A stretch of DNA of 8,512 nucleotides from an uncultured Litorilinea sp. (lineage in GTDB: Bacteria > Chloroflexota > Anaerolineae > Caldilineales > Caldilineaceae). The stretch covers positions 1-8,512 of the forward strand of contig CAMPHP010000094.1 of the NCBI GenBank assembly GCA_946885925.1, given 5' to 3'. A program made the position numbers and the translations under genes. The notes under the pieces are model-generated. The model saw only the letters and a program-made list of their open reading frames with translations. It made no database searches and had not been told where the DNA came from. Positions 1-7,026 of the stretch are shown here, in pieces; position 1 is the stretch's first letter, and each line of letters begins with the position of its first letter.

Positions 1-88
1 AATGTACAGTCTGCACAGTTAGGCAATGTCCAGGAGTCATGAGAACACCAGACGAGCAAGTTGGTATGCCCGGAGAAAGAACTCTACT
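1..88. other. Leader upstream of clpB, no recognisable element
   Basis: This short stretch precedes the chosen clpB start. It holds no CIRCE (TTAGCACTC-type) or HAIR (CTTGAGT-type) inverted repeat that would point to HrcA or HspR control. It also has no convincing -35/-10 pair. The reading frame of clpB is open upstream to an ATG at 26, but the extra 21 residues do not resemble a ClpB N-terminus. Either the promoter lies left of the window or clpB is the distal gene of a longer transcript. Confidence 0.4.
72..79 (+). promoter_or_regulatory. Ribosome binding site fixing the clpB start
   Basis: GGAGAAAG lies nine bases before ATG 89. It is the main reason for rejecting the upstream in-frame ATG at 26, which has no purine-rich stretch at a suitable distance. 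Confidence 0.7.
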
Positions 89-2704
89 ATGGCGTTTAAC
101 ACGAATCGCTTTACGCAGAAATCTCAAGAGGCAATTGTCGCGGCACAGAACCTAGCCGAGCAAAACGGCAATAGCCAAATCGAACCGGAGCACCTGTTGT
201 TAGCCCTCTTGGAACAGAGTGACGGTGTAGTACCGCAACTCTTGAACAAGATGAATATCCCTGTTAATGTGTTGACCCAGCAATTGCGCGCGGAAATAAA
301 TCGTCTGCCAAAGGTAAGCGGCTCTGGTGTGCAGGTTGGCATCTCCAATCGGCTGCGCACGGTACTGGTGAAAGCCCATGACGAGTTGAGCCAGTTTGGC
401 GACGAGTATGTTTCATCCGAGCACTTGCTGCTCTCCATTTTGGCAAATGCTGGCGGGGCCGCCCAGCGAATTCTTCAACAGGCGGGAGTTACGCGAGACA
501 ACGTATTGATTGCTCTGCGCGATGTGCGTGGTAATCAGCGGGTCACAAGCCCAAACCCAGAAGGTACCTATGCCGCGTTGGAGCAATATGGCCGCGATCT
601 GACTGAGATGGCCCGAAGTGGCAACCTCGACCCTGTAATCGGGCGCGATGAGGAGATCCGTCGTGTAATCCAGATCTTGAGCCGTCGCACCAAGAACAAT
701 CCTGTATTGATCGGTGAGCCGGGTGTCGGTAAGACCGCTATTGTGGAGGGTCTGGCCCAGCGTATTGTGCGCGGCGATGTACCCGAGTCGCTAAAGAACA
801 AGCGCGTCATTGCGCTGGACATGGGTAGTCTTATCGCTGGTGCTAAATATCGTGGGGAGTTTGAGGAGCGGCTGAAGGCGGTTCTGAAGGAGATCCAAGA
901 GCGAGACGATATCATTCTCTTTATTGATGAGCTGCACACTGTGGTTGGTGCTGGCGCGGCTGAAGGCGCGATGGATGCTTCCAATATGCTGAAGCCGATG
1001 CTGGCACGTGGGGAATTGCGGCTCATTGGTGCTACGACCTTAGATGAATATCGTAAGCATATTGAGAAGGATGCTGCGCTTGAACGCCGCTTTCAACCTG
1101 TCTATGTCGATCCACCAAGCATTGAGGAAACAATCTCGATTCTACGCGGGCTGAAAGAGCGCTATGAGACACATCACGGCGTCCGCATTACCGATAGTGC
1201 AATTGTCGCGGCGGCGGTGCTGTCGGATCGTTATATATCCGATCGCTACCTGCCCGATAAGGCAATTGATCTAATTGATGAGGCGGCAGCTCGGCTGCGG
1301 ATGGAGATCACCAGTGATCCGCAGCAGTTGGATGACCTCAAGCGTCGCATGATGCAGCTGGAGATTGAACGTGAGGCGCTAAAGAAGGAGCGTGATCCGG
1401 CTAGCCAGGAACGTCTTCAGAAGATCGAGAAGGAATTGGCTGATTTGCGTGAGCAGCGCAGCAGCTTGGAAGCTCAACTCCAGCGCGAGCGTGAGTTACG
1501 ACAGCAGATGCGACGGCTTAGAGAGGAAATTGACCAGACTCGTGTCGAGATTGAGCAGGCCCAGCGTACCTATGACTATAACAGAGCTGCCGAACTCCAA
1601 TATGGCAAACTGCCGCAACTCGAGCGAGAGCTTGCCGAGATAGAAGCACAGCTTACATCGGATGAAAAAGTCCTGCTACGGACCGAGGTTACTGAGCAGG
1701 ATATCGCGGCTGTCGTCTCCCGGTGGACTGGTATCCCCGTGAGCAAGCTGATGGAGGGTGAGGTTGAGAAGCTGATTCATATGGAAGAGCGGCTGCACCA
1801 ACGGGTAGTGGGTCAAGATGAAGCAATACGCGCGGTGTCTGATGCTGTGCGCCGGGCGCGAGCCGGACTGCAAGACCCCAACAAGCCGCTCGGATCGTTC
1901 CTTTTCTTAGGGCCTACTGGTGTTGGTAAGACCGAACTGGCACGCGCGCTTGCGGAGTTTTTGTTTGATGACGAGAATGCGATGATCCGCATCGATATGT
2001 CGGAATACATGGAGAAGCATACCGTTGCACGGTTGATTGGCGCTCCTCCGGGTTATGTTGGCTATGAGGAAGGCGGGCAACTCACCGAACCCGTGCGCCG
2101 CAGGCCGTATAGTGTTGTGCTATTCGATGAGATCGAGAAGGCGCATCCCGATGTGTTTAACGTGCTGCTACAGATTTTGGATGATGGGCGGCTCACCGAT
2201 GGACAAGGCCGTACGGTAAGCTTTAAGAACACCGTGATCATTATGACCTCGAATATTGCTAGCCCGGTTATCCAGGAATTGACACGTGAGGGGGCCAGCC
2301 AGGAGGAGATCCGGAATAAAGTGATAGAGGAACTGCGACTGCACTTCCGGCCCGAATTCCTTAACCGTATTGATGAAGTCATCGTCTTCCACCCGCTGAC
2401 TCGTGAGCAGTTGAAAGCGATTGTTGAAATCCAACTCCAACGACTACGCAAGACGCTCCAGGAGCGCAACATTACACTTGAGTTGACTGATGCTGCCCGT
2501 GAGAAACTTGCCCAGGAAGGCTATGATCCGGTCTATGGTGCGCGTTCGCTCAAGCGCGTTATTCAACAGCGGTTGCAGAACGAACTCGCCATGCGCATAC
2601 TTCAGGGCGAGTTCCACGAGGGAGATACGGTGATAGTGGATGTGGATCCAAACGGTCAGTTTGCCTTCCGCAAGAAGGAGCCGGATAAAGTCATGGCAGC
2701 ATAA
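89..2704 (+). CDS. clpB: ATP-dependent protein disaggregase ClpB (Hsp100)
   Basis: ClpB is a cytosolic hexameric AAA+ machine. It threads aggregated polypeptides through its pore and works with DnaK/DnaJ/GrpE. The 871-aa product is the usual family length and looks intact. The Clp N-domain (two repeats) spans about residues 1-150. NBD1 has Walker A GEPGVGKT (209-216), pore tyrosine Tyr254 in KYRG, and Walker B ending Asp280-Glu281. A long Arg/Glu/Gln-rich coiled-coil M-domain (about 405-530) separates ClpB from ClpA and ClpC. NBD2 has Walker A GPTGVGKT (608-615), pore tyrosine Tyr656 in GYVGY, Walker B Asp680-Glu681, and the sensor-2 arginine Arg819 in GAR. The start is placed at ATG 89 because it gives the typical [17 protein letters not shown]-terminus and has GGAGAAAG (72-79) nine bases upstream. 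An in-frame ATG at 26 would add 21 atypical residues. The gene is followed after 126 bp by dnaJ, which fits its role. Family assignment is essentially certain. Confidence 0.98.
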   Translation: MAFNTNRFTQKSQEAIVAAQNLAEQNGNSQIEPEHLLLALLEQSDGVVPQLLNKMNIPVNVLTQQLRAEINRLPKVSGSGVQVGISNRLRTVLVKAHDELSQFGDEYVSSEHLLLSILANAGGAAQRILQQAGVTRDNVLIALRDVRGNQRVTSPNPEGTYAALEQYGRDLTEMARSGNLDPVIGRDEEIRRVIQILSRRTKNNPVLIGEPGVGKTAIVEGLAQRIVRGDVPESLKNKRVIALDMGSLIAGAKYRGEFEERLKAVLKEIQERDDIILFIDELHTVVGAGAAEGAMDASNMLKPMLARGELRLIGATTLDEYRKHIEKDAALERRFQPVYVDPPSIEETISILRGLKERYETHHGVRITDSAIVAAAVLSDRYISDRYLPDKAIDLIDEAAARLRMEITSDPQQLDDLKRRMMQLEIEREALKKERDPASQERLQKIEKELADLREQRSSLEAQLQRERELRQQMRRLREEIDQTRVEIEQAQRTYDYNRAAELQYGKLPQLERELAEIEAQLTSDEKVLLRTEVTEQDIAAVVSRWTGIPVSKLMEGEVEKLIHMEERLHQRVVGQDEAIRAVSDAVRRARAGLQDPNKPLGSFLFLGPTGVGKTELARALAEFLFDDENAMIRIDMSEYMEKHTVARLIGAPPGYVGYEEGGQLTEPVRRRPYSVVLFDEIEKAHPDVFNVLLQILDDGRLTDGQGRTVSFKNTVIIMTSNIASPVIQELTREGASQEEIRNKVIEELRLHFRPEFLNRIDEVIVFHPLTREQLKAIVEIQLQRLRKTLQERNITLELTDAAREKLAQEGYDPVYGARSLKRVIQQRLQNELAMRILQGEFHEGDTVIVDVDPNGQFAFRKKEPDKVMAA

Positions 2705-2830
2705 GTCTTGCGGAAACGAATGCCAAACTCACACAGGTATTCTGCTCGACAGGCCGGTTAAGGACAACAACCCGAAGCTAGCAGATCAATGTCAGCAGAT
2801 CTAGGATAGCACTGGAGGCCATAGGCCATC
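2705..2830 (+). other. clpB-dnaJ intergenic spacer with an 8-bp tandem repeat
   Basis: The 126-bp spacer has no clear sigma-70-type promoter and no terminator hairpin, which suits read-through from clpB into dnaJ. It contains AGCAGATC twice (2780-2787 and 2794-2801), 14 bp apart start to start. A GGAGG ribosome binding site lies at 2814-2818, twelve bases before ATG 2831, which is slightly long spacing. No HAIR or CIRCE operator was found. Confidence 0.5.
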
Positions 2831-3817
2831 ATGGATTTCAAAGACTATTATGCCGTACTGGGGGTGTCACCTGATGCTGACGAACAGACAATTAAGCAAG
2901 CTTATCGAACGCTCGCACGCCAGTATCATCCGGATGTAAATCCTGACGATCCACAGGCGGAAGAACGTTTCAAAGAGATCAATGAGGCCTATCAGGCGCT
3001 GGGCGATCGTGAGCGCCGTCAAAAGTATGATGAGCTCCGGCAACAGTACCAGCGCTGGCAGCAACGAGGCGAACGCGCCCCCGGCGGTGAACGAGGTGGT
3101 TTTGATTGGGGTCAGTGGCAATCTGCACCAGGCCAACGGGAATATAGCTATAGCGGTTCGCCAGAGGATTTTGAGGATCTCTTTGGAGATGAGAGCCCAT
3201 TCTCTGACTTCTTCAGCTCAATATTTGATCGGACCGAAGGATTTGGTCGGACTGGAGGCGGGCGTGCACAACGTACTCGTGAGGCACGCCCGCGCAAGGG
3301 ACGAGATATTGACGCTGATGTCGAGATTACGCTGGAAGAGGCGTTTCGTGGCACAACGCGCACTATACAGATCGGTGACCGGCGCATCGAGGCCCGTATC
3401 CCGCCTGGTGTTCGCACTGGTTCCCGTGTACGCATTGCTGGACAGGGTTATCCTGGTGTGGCAGGTGGACCTCCGGGGGATCTTTATCTGCATATTGAGG
3501 TGCTTCCCCATCCGGTATTCGAGCGCGATGGCGATGATTTAAGGGTTGTTGTCCCTGTGGATTTGTATACAGCCGCACTTGGTGGCGAGGTACCCGTGCG
3601 GACGCTGGATGGCGAGGTGAAGTTGAAAATTCCACCACGTACCCAGGCGGATCGAACCTTCCGGTTGCGGGGCAAGGGAATGCCCAAGTTGGACCGGCCC
3701 AATGAACGTGGCGATCTCTATGCGCGGGTAAAAATAGTTCTACCAGAGCCAATGAGCGATAGCGAGTTGGAGGCACTTCGGCAAGTCGCCCGATCTCGAG
3801 AGAGAGTGAGAGGATAA
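2831..3817 (+). CDS. Type II (zinc-finger-less) DnaJ / CbpA-like co-chaperone
   Basis: This J-domain protein stimulates the ATPase of DnaK and hands over unfolded or aggregated clients in the cytosol. Residues 1-70 form the J-domain, with the catalytic HPD at 33-35. Residues about 78-150 are a Gly/Phe/acidic linker rich in Asp-Phe and Phe-Gly pairs (for example FEDLFGD at 114-120). Residues about 158-307 are the two beta-barrel client-binding domains (CTD-I and CTD-II), with typical IPPGVRTGSRVRI and PPRTQADRTFRLRGKGMP signatures. The four CxxCxGxG zinc repeats of type I DnaJ are absent, and the protein contains no cysteine, so it is a DnaJ2/CbpA-class protein. Its length of 328 aa is normal for that class. 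The stop is three bases before the next start, which implies translational coupling with the MerR-fold protein, as in cbpA-cbpM and dnaJ-hspR pairs. A main housekeeping DnaJ may exist elsewhere in the genome. Confidence 0.95.
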   Translation: MDFKDYYAVLGVSPDADEQTIKQAYRTLARQYHPDVNPDDPQAEERFKEINEAYQALGDRERRQKYDELRQQYQRWQQRGERAPGGERGGFDWGQWQSAPGQREYSYSGSPEDFEDLFGDESPFSDFFSSIFDRTEGFGRTGGGRAQRTREARPRKGRDIDADVEITLEEAFRGTTRTIQIGDRRIEARIPPGVRTGSRVRIAGQGYPGVAGGPPGDLYLHIEVLPHPVFERDGDDLRVVVPVDLYTAALGGEVPVRTLDGEVKLKIPPRTQADRTFRLRGKGMPKLDRPNERGDLYARVKIVLPEPMSDSELEALRQVARSRERVRG

Positions 3818-3820
3818 GTC

Positions 3821-4153
3821 ATGGCCGTTGAACTGCGCCGGCTCCCATCTGATGAAGCCGCAAAGGTGACGGGAATCGATATCACGATTGTCAGGCATTA
3901 CGCAGATATGGGATTGATAAAGCCTTCGCCTGAAGGCTATAGCGAGGATGAACTGGCAGAACTTCGACGCGTGCGGCGGTTGCGAGAGGAACTGGGATTA
4001 GAGCATCCTGCGATCGAGATCGTTCTGCGTATGCGCCGTCGCATTCAACTCTTGCAGGCCGAGGTGCGGCGGTTGGAACTGGTGATACGAAGTCGAGCAA
4101 TCGCACGCGGCCAACAAGAGTGGGTGGAGGCTGAATGGGATGAGTTGCCGTAG
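3821..4153 (+). CDS. MerR-fold chaperone modulator, CbpM/HspR-like
   Basis: This 110-aa protein has a MerR-type helix-turn-helix at about residues 10-35 (AAKVTGIDITIVRHYADMGL). A short wing around PSPEGY (36-40) follows, then a helix rich in Arg/Glu/Leu (43-58) and a C-terminal helix that looks coiled coil (about 62-95). The segment around AIEIVLRMRRRIQLLQAEV resembles CbpM, which binds the J-domain of CbpA and inhibits it. The linkage to dnaJ and the MerR fold also fit HspR, the heat-shock repressor of actinobacteria. The wing lacks the GGRRY signature common in HspR, and no HAIR operator is visible, so a CbpM-like protein inhibitor is slightly favoured. ATG 3821 is preceded by GAGAGG (3808-3813), which lies inside the end of dnaJ with seven bases spacing. 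The acidic tail (EWVEAEWDELP) is unremarkable. The fold is sure; DNA binding versus J-domain binding is open. Confidence 0.85.
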   Translation: MAVELRRLPSDEAAKVTGIDITIVRHYADMGLIKPSPEGYSEDELAELRRVRRLREELGLEHPAIEIVLRMRRRIQLLQAEVRRLELVIRSRAIARGQQEWVEAEWDELP

Positions 4154-4175
4154 GGATGCCCTTGACGTACCTACG
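4149..4175 (+). other. Small inverted repeat at the end of the CbpM/HspR-like gene
   Basis: CGTAGG (4149-4154, including the stop codon) pairs with CCTACG (4170-4175) across a 15-base loop. There is no following T-run, so it is at best a weak attenuator. Six base pairs could occur by chance. Confidence 0.25.
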
Positions 4176-4238
4176 CGTTCAGAAGAAGATTCCTCCGGTG
4201 GGCTATGCCCCGCGCTGCGAACGGAATGACACCGAGCG

Positions 4239-4247
4239 AAAGGAGAG
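4239..4247 (+). promoter_or_regulatory. Ribosome binding site deciding the hdeD-like start
   Basis: AAAGGAGAG precedes ATG 4256 with the GGAG core ten bases away. It lies inside the longer open frame, which argues that the upstream ATGs at 4205 and 4226 are not used. Confidence 0.65.
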
Positions 4248-4255
4248 CAAAGCTG

Positions 4256-4825
4256 ATGATTATTGCTGCGTTGGCTCGCAACTGGTGGCTCTTAGCCATC
4301 CGCGGCGTTCTATCGATTCTCTTTGGAATTGCGGCATTTGTGTGGCCTGGATTAACCCTTACTGTGCTCGTGATACTTTTCGGGGCCTATGCGGTGGTGG
4401 ATTGCATCTTTGCCATCATTGCTGGCATTTCTGGACGTCATCAGTATGAGCGCTGGGGGTTACTAATCATTGAGGGGATCGCAGGCATCGTGGTGGGGGT
4501 ACTCGCATTTGTGTGGCCTGACATCACAGCGCTGGTCTTGCTGATTTTCATCGCAGCATGGGCAATCGTGACTGGGATCTTTGAGATTGCGGCGGCCATC
4601 CGGTTACGCAGATATGTTGAAGGCGAGTGGATGCTTGCCTTGGCTGGCATTGCTTCGGTAATCTTTGGTATCCTCCTGGTGCTTTTCCCTGATGCCGGCG
4701 CGCTGGCAGTGGTCTGGCTGATCGCTACCTACGCAGTAATTTTTGGCATCCTGATGCTCGTGCTGGCGTTCCGGCTCCGCAGTTTGAGTAATACCTTGCA
4801 GCAAGGGCCTCTCGGTGCTGCATAA
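4256..4825 (+). CDS. hdeD: HdeD/DUF308-family integral membrane protein
   Basis: This is a small hydrophobic inner-membrane protein of the HdeD family. The founding member is an E. coli acid-resistance membrane protein whose biochemical role is not well defined. The 189-aa product has six predicted membrane helices (about 10-29, 33-55, 69-88, 90-112, 123-144, 147-168). They are arranged as three two-helix repeats exactly 57 residues apart: RGVLSILFGIAAFVWPG (16-32), EGIAGIVVGVLAFVWPD (73-89) and AGIASVIFGILLVLFPD (130-146). The LARNWW start before helix 1 is typical of the family. ATG 4256 is chosen because AAAGGAGAG (4239-4247) sits about ten bases upstream. In-frame ATGs at 4205 and 4226 would add 17 or 10 charged residues that the family lacks, and neither has a good ribosome binding site. 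It follows the chaperone genes by 102 bp on the same strand and may be co-transcribed as a stress gene. Confidence 0.92.
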   Translation: MIIAALARNWWLLAIRGVLSILFGIAAFVWPGLTLTVLVILFGAYAVVDCIFAIIAGISGRHQYERWGLLIIEGIAGIVVGVLAFVWPDITALVLLIFIAAWAIVTGIFEIAAAIRLRRYVEGEWMLALAGIASVIFGILLVLFPDAGALAVVWLIATYAVIFGILMLVLAFRLRSLSNTLQQGPLGAA

Positions 4826-4902
4826 CGGGGATGGATCTGAGCAGCAGACAAGGATTTTGAATGATCTGAGCTTACCCACTTGCTCGATGGACCACATCTA
4901 CG

Positions 4903-4942
4903 AATCTGCTGGCATGGTGGCAAAACACCATGCCAGCAGATT
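4903..4942. terminator. Perfect 17-bp hairpin between convergent genes, likely bidirectional terminator
   Basis: AATCTGCTGGCATGGTG (4903-4919) is the exact reverse complement of CACCATGCCAGCAGATT (4926-4942), with a six-base loop GCAAAA. It lies 77 bp after the hdeD stop (plus) and 32 bp after the dehydratase stop (minus), so it sits where both transcripts should end. Neither side has a proper T-run beyond the two T residues of the stem base. It is therefore a strong structural terminator candidate, or an RNA-end stabiliser, rather than a textbook intrinsic terminator. A mobile repeat unit is the alternative. Confidence 0.75.
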
Positions 4943-4974
4943 GATCTCTGGTCTAAACTGCTATCTGTCGCTTC

Positions 4975-6708
4975 CTATGAACGGCCTACAAGTGGCTCGA
5001 CAAAGGCAAGTTCTTCTGCACTTTCGGGACGTAGAAAATCAAAATCACAGCCAGAATCGGCTTGCAATACATGATCGACGTAGAGGCGCGGATAGCCGCG
5101 TAAGTGTTGGCGGGGAGGTGGGGTCCAACGCCCAAGCCGCGCCTGCAATTCATCGTCTGAGATGAGCAGATCGAGACGGCGCTCGGCTACGTTGAGCCGG
5201 ATCTGATCGCCATTTTGGACGATGGCGAGAGGTCCACCCGTTGCTGATTCTGGGGCGGCATGGAGGACAACCGTGCCATAGCTGGTTCCACTCATGCGGG
5301 CATCGCTAATTCGCACAAGATCGCGCACTCCCTGCTTGAGTAACTTCATGGGAATGGGGATCTCTCCCCACTCTGGCATACCCGGCACACCACGGGGACC
5401 CGCGTTACGCAGGACGAGCACACTGTCTGGTGTAACAGGCAGTTCTTCATCATTGAGACGATCTAACATCTCTTCGTAGTCGTCAAAGACCAAGGCTGGG
5501 CCGGTATGGTCGAGCAAATGGGGACTGGCTGCTGAGACTTTGAGCATGGCTCCCAAGGGAATGAGATTGCCAGTCAATGCAACGAGCGCGCCTCCCTGGT
5601 TAAGTGGGTCTTCCAGGGGATGGATGATCTCCTTATTCTGGTTCACTGCGCCTGCAATTTCCTCTCCAAGCGTGTGTCCAGAGTAGGTTTGACAATCCAA
5701 GTGCAGGAATCCTGCCATCTCTTTGAGTAAGGCAGGTACGCCTCCTGCTGAATGAAAATGAGCCAGCAGAAACTTGCCCGATGGCTTCAGATTTGCGAGC
5801 AGTGGTGTGTCGCGCGAGAGGGTATCGAAAAGTGAAAGAGGTAGCCGGATGCCGCGCCGCCCTGCAATGGCAATGAGGTGAATAATGGCGTTTGTGGAGC
5901 CACCAATTGCGGCCAGCAGCCGGATACCATTTTCAAAAGCTTCTCGCGTCAGAATTTGGCTGGGTCGAAGATCCTCACGCACCATTTCAACAATACGGCA
6001 ACCCACTTTGATTGCTGCTTGCGTGCGCTGGCTGCTGTTGGCTGGCATGGTACTGCTGCCTAGCGGCATCATCCCTAAGACCTCGGAGAGTGCTGTCATG
6101 GTCGAGGTCGTACCCATTTCATTGCAGGCACCATTGGAGCAAGAGAGACAAGCTTCAAATTGCCGCCACTCGTCCTTGCCCATTTGGCCTGCGCGATATT
6201 CGTCCCAGAATTTCCAGAGATCCGTACCGCTGCTAATGACTTCATTGCGAAAGTAGGCGAGGTCTCTTGGCCCTGCCGAAAATTGAATAGCAGGAATATT
6301 GGCGCTGGCTGCTGCCATGAGTTGGGCCGGTGTGGTCTTGTCACAGTTGGCAAGCAGAACAACACCATCCATTGGATAGCCACGGATTGATTCTTCCACG
6401 TCCATCGAAACTAGGTTGCGATAGAGCATGTCGGCTGGCTTGAGCAGATCTGCCCCCAACGCCATGACTGGAAATTCCAAGGGGATGCCACCTGCTTCAA
6501 GTACACCCTGTTTGATGGCTGGCACAAGTTCCTGGAAGCCAACTTCACATGCATTAAAGTCACTGGCAGGATTGCAGATGCCGATAATGGGTTTGCCTGC
6601 GATGGCTTGGACATCAAAGCCGATTGTACCCAGGACGGCACGATGACGCAGTCCCATTTCATCACTGCGGGCAAACCACTGGCTGCTCCGCAATTCTCCA
6701 TGATTCAT
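4975..6708 (-). CDS. IlvD/Edd-family sugar-acid dehydratase (aldonate dehydratase-like)
   Basis: Enzymes of this family remove water from a 2,3-dihydroxy acid using an Fe-S cluster and Mg2+. The sugar-acid branch turns aldonates such as L-arabinonate, D-xylonate or D-gluconate into 2-keto-3-deoxy acids. The 577-aa protein is full length. Cys54, Cys122 (NCDKTTP) and Cys195 (GACNEMGT) have the same 68- and 73-residue spacing that I recall for the [2Fe-2S] ligands of L-arabinonate dehydratase (59, 127, 200). Lys124 matches the lysine beside the Mg site, and Ser473 in RMSGTSYG is the likely catalytic base. The stretch LEFPVMALG...LYRNLVSMDVEESIRG is typical of sugar-acid dehydratases rather than of branched-chain amino-acid IlvD. 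Two motifs are divergent: NACE replaces the usual PCN around Cys54, and GACNEMGT is unusual around Cys195. ATG 6708 has GGAGGG seven bases upstream on the minus strand. The gene is divergent from a GntR/FCD regulator near a sugar transporter. The exact substrate is unknown; true dihydroxy-acid dehydratase activity is less likely. Confidence 0.93.
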   Translation of the reverse strand: MNHGELRSSQWFARSDEMGLRHRAVLGTIGFDVQAIAGKPIIGICNPASDFNACEVGFQELVPAIKQGVLEAGGIPLEFPVMALGADLLKPADMLYRNLVSMDVEESIRGYPMDGVVLLANCDKTTPAQLMAAASANIPAIQFSAGPRDLAYFRNEVISSGTDLWKFWDEYRAGQMGKDEWRQFEACLSCSNGACNEMGTTSTMTALSEVLGMMPLGSSTMPANSSQRTQAAIKVGCRIVEMVREDLRPSQILTREAFENGIRLLAAIGGSTNAIIHLIAIAGRRGIRLPLSLFDTLSRDTPLLANLKPSGKFLLAHFHSAGGVPALLKEMAGFLHLDCQTYSGHTLGEEIAGAVNQNKEIIHPLEDPLNQGGALVALTGNLIPLGAMLKVSAASPHLLDHTGPALVFDDYEEMLDRLNDEELPVTPDSVLVLRNAGPRGVPGMPEWGEIPIPMKLLKQGVRDLVRISDARMSGTSYGTVVLHAAPESATGGPLAIVQNGDQIRLNVAERRLDLLISDDELQARLGRWTPPPRQHLRGYPRLYVDHVLQADSGCDFDFLRPESAEELAFVEPLVGRS

Positions 6709-6715
6709 ATTAATT

Positions 6716-6721
6716 CCCTCC
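6716..6721 (-). promoter_or_regulatory. Ribosome binding site of the dehydratase gene
   Basis: The minus strand reads GGAGGG here, seven bases before the ATG at 6708. It is a strong match that supports this start. Confidence 0.75.
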
Positions 6722-6743
6722 TGTTGGAAGGTGACTTGCGCGG

Positions 6744-6753
6744 TTGTAAACAG
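6744..6753 (+). promoter_or_regulatory. Operator-like motif TTGTAAACAG (one mismatch)
   Basis: This copy differs from TTGTATACAG only at the sixth base. It lies in the predicted untranslated leader of the dehydratase gene, 35 bases before its ATG, so it would act as a downstream site. Single-site support is weak; it gains weight from the other copies. Confidence 0.4.
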
Positions 6754-6830
6754 ATCTTGATTTCAGACTTTGGCTTTGGTCGTAATGATAGCTGTGGCAA
6801 GCTGTTTTGATTGATGTTACAGATCGCTCG

Positions 6831-6846
6831 ATATTGTATACAGTAT
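6831..6846. promoter_or_regulatory. Operator-like palindrome with TTGTATACAG core
   Basis: ATATTGTATACAGTAT is a 16-bp palindrome with only one mismatched pair. It contains an exact TTGTATACAG (6834-6843). It lies about 30 bases downstream of the predicted dehydratase transcription start, a position that suits a roadblock repressor site. Short palindromes of this kind are typical operators of GntR-family dimers. Confidence 0.6.
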
Positions 6847-6875
6847 TCGTATGTGTGGGAGACTATCTGGGCCGT

Positions 6876-6890
6876 CTTGATTGTATCAAG
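6876..6890. promoter_or_regulatory. Dyad over the dehydratase -10 box, possible operator
   Basis: CTTGAT (6876-6881) and ATCAAG (6885-6890) are perfect inverted repeats around TGT and cover the minus-strand -10 box. The dyad is enclosed by a second inverted repeat, GCCGTCT (6871-6877) and AGACGGC (6910-6916). TTGTATCAAG (6881-6890) also matches the TTGTATACAG motif at eight of ten bases. Whether this is a site for the GntR protein or for another factor cannot be told. Confidence 0.45.
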
Positions 6891-6908
6891 TCTAATTTGG
6901 GCTGTCAA
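6880..6908 (-). promoter_or_regulatory. Predicted promoter of the dehydratase gene
   Basis: On the minus strand TTGACA (6903-6908) is followed by a 17-base spacer and TACAAT (6880-6885). This is a full consensus -35 box with a five-of-six -10 box. Transcription would start near 6873 and run left, giving a leader of about 165 bases. The -10 box lies inside the dyad CTTGAT-TGT-ATCAAG (6876-6890), so a protein bound there would block it. Confidence 0.75.
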
Positions 6909-6972
6909 TAGACGGCTAATTTGGGTATTTTTCTCGTGTTTTGCTCTTTGGAGCCTGTGTTGATCAAAATCT

Positions 6973-6982
6973 CTGTATACAA
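6973..6982 (-). promoter_or_regulatory. Operator-like motif TTGTATACAG on the minus strand
   Basis: The plus strand reads CTGTATACAA, an exact copy of the motif in reverse orientation with palindromic core TGTATACA (6974-6981). It is upstream of both promoters. Its centre is 73 bp from the centre of the site at 7046-7055, close to seven helical turns, so the two could hold a DNA loop. Confidence 0.55.
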
Positions 6983-7026
6983 ACGCGCAATGTTTTGAGA
7001 CGGAGACTATGAGTTAAAAAAGTGAC

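Noticed and set aside
26..88. N-terminal extension of ClpB from ATG 26
   Set aside because: The 21 extra residues do not look like a ClpB N-terminus, and the ribosome binding site at 72-79 points to ATG 89.
568..1026. 152-residue minus-strand open frame opposite clpB
   Set aside because: It lies antisense to the conserved NBD1 coding sequence; low-complexity Ser/Arg composition is typical of shadow frames.
3363..3776. 137-residue minus-strand open frame opposite dnaJ
   Set aside because: It is a shadow of the strongly conserved DnaJ-like coding frame and has no independent support.
4162..4190. Possible promoter TTGACG with GAAGAT before the hdeD-like gene
   Set aside because: The -10 matches only three of six consensus bases, so it is not supportable.
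4205..4255. Longer HdeD-like protein from ATG 4205 or 4226
   Set aside because: The added residues are charged and atypical of the family; AAAGGAGAG at 4239-4247 serves ATG 4256.
4156..4449. 97-residue open frame after the CbpM/HspR-like gene
   Set aside because: It overlaps the hdeD-like gene in another frame, has no ribosome binding site and a Cys-rich, non-protein-like composition.
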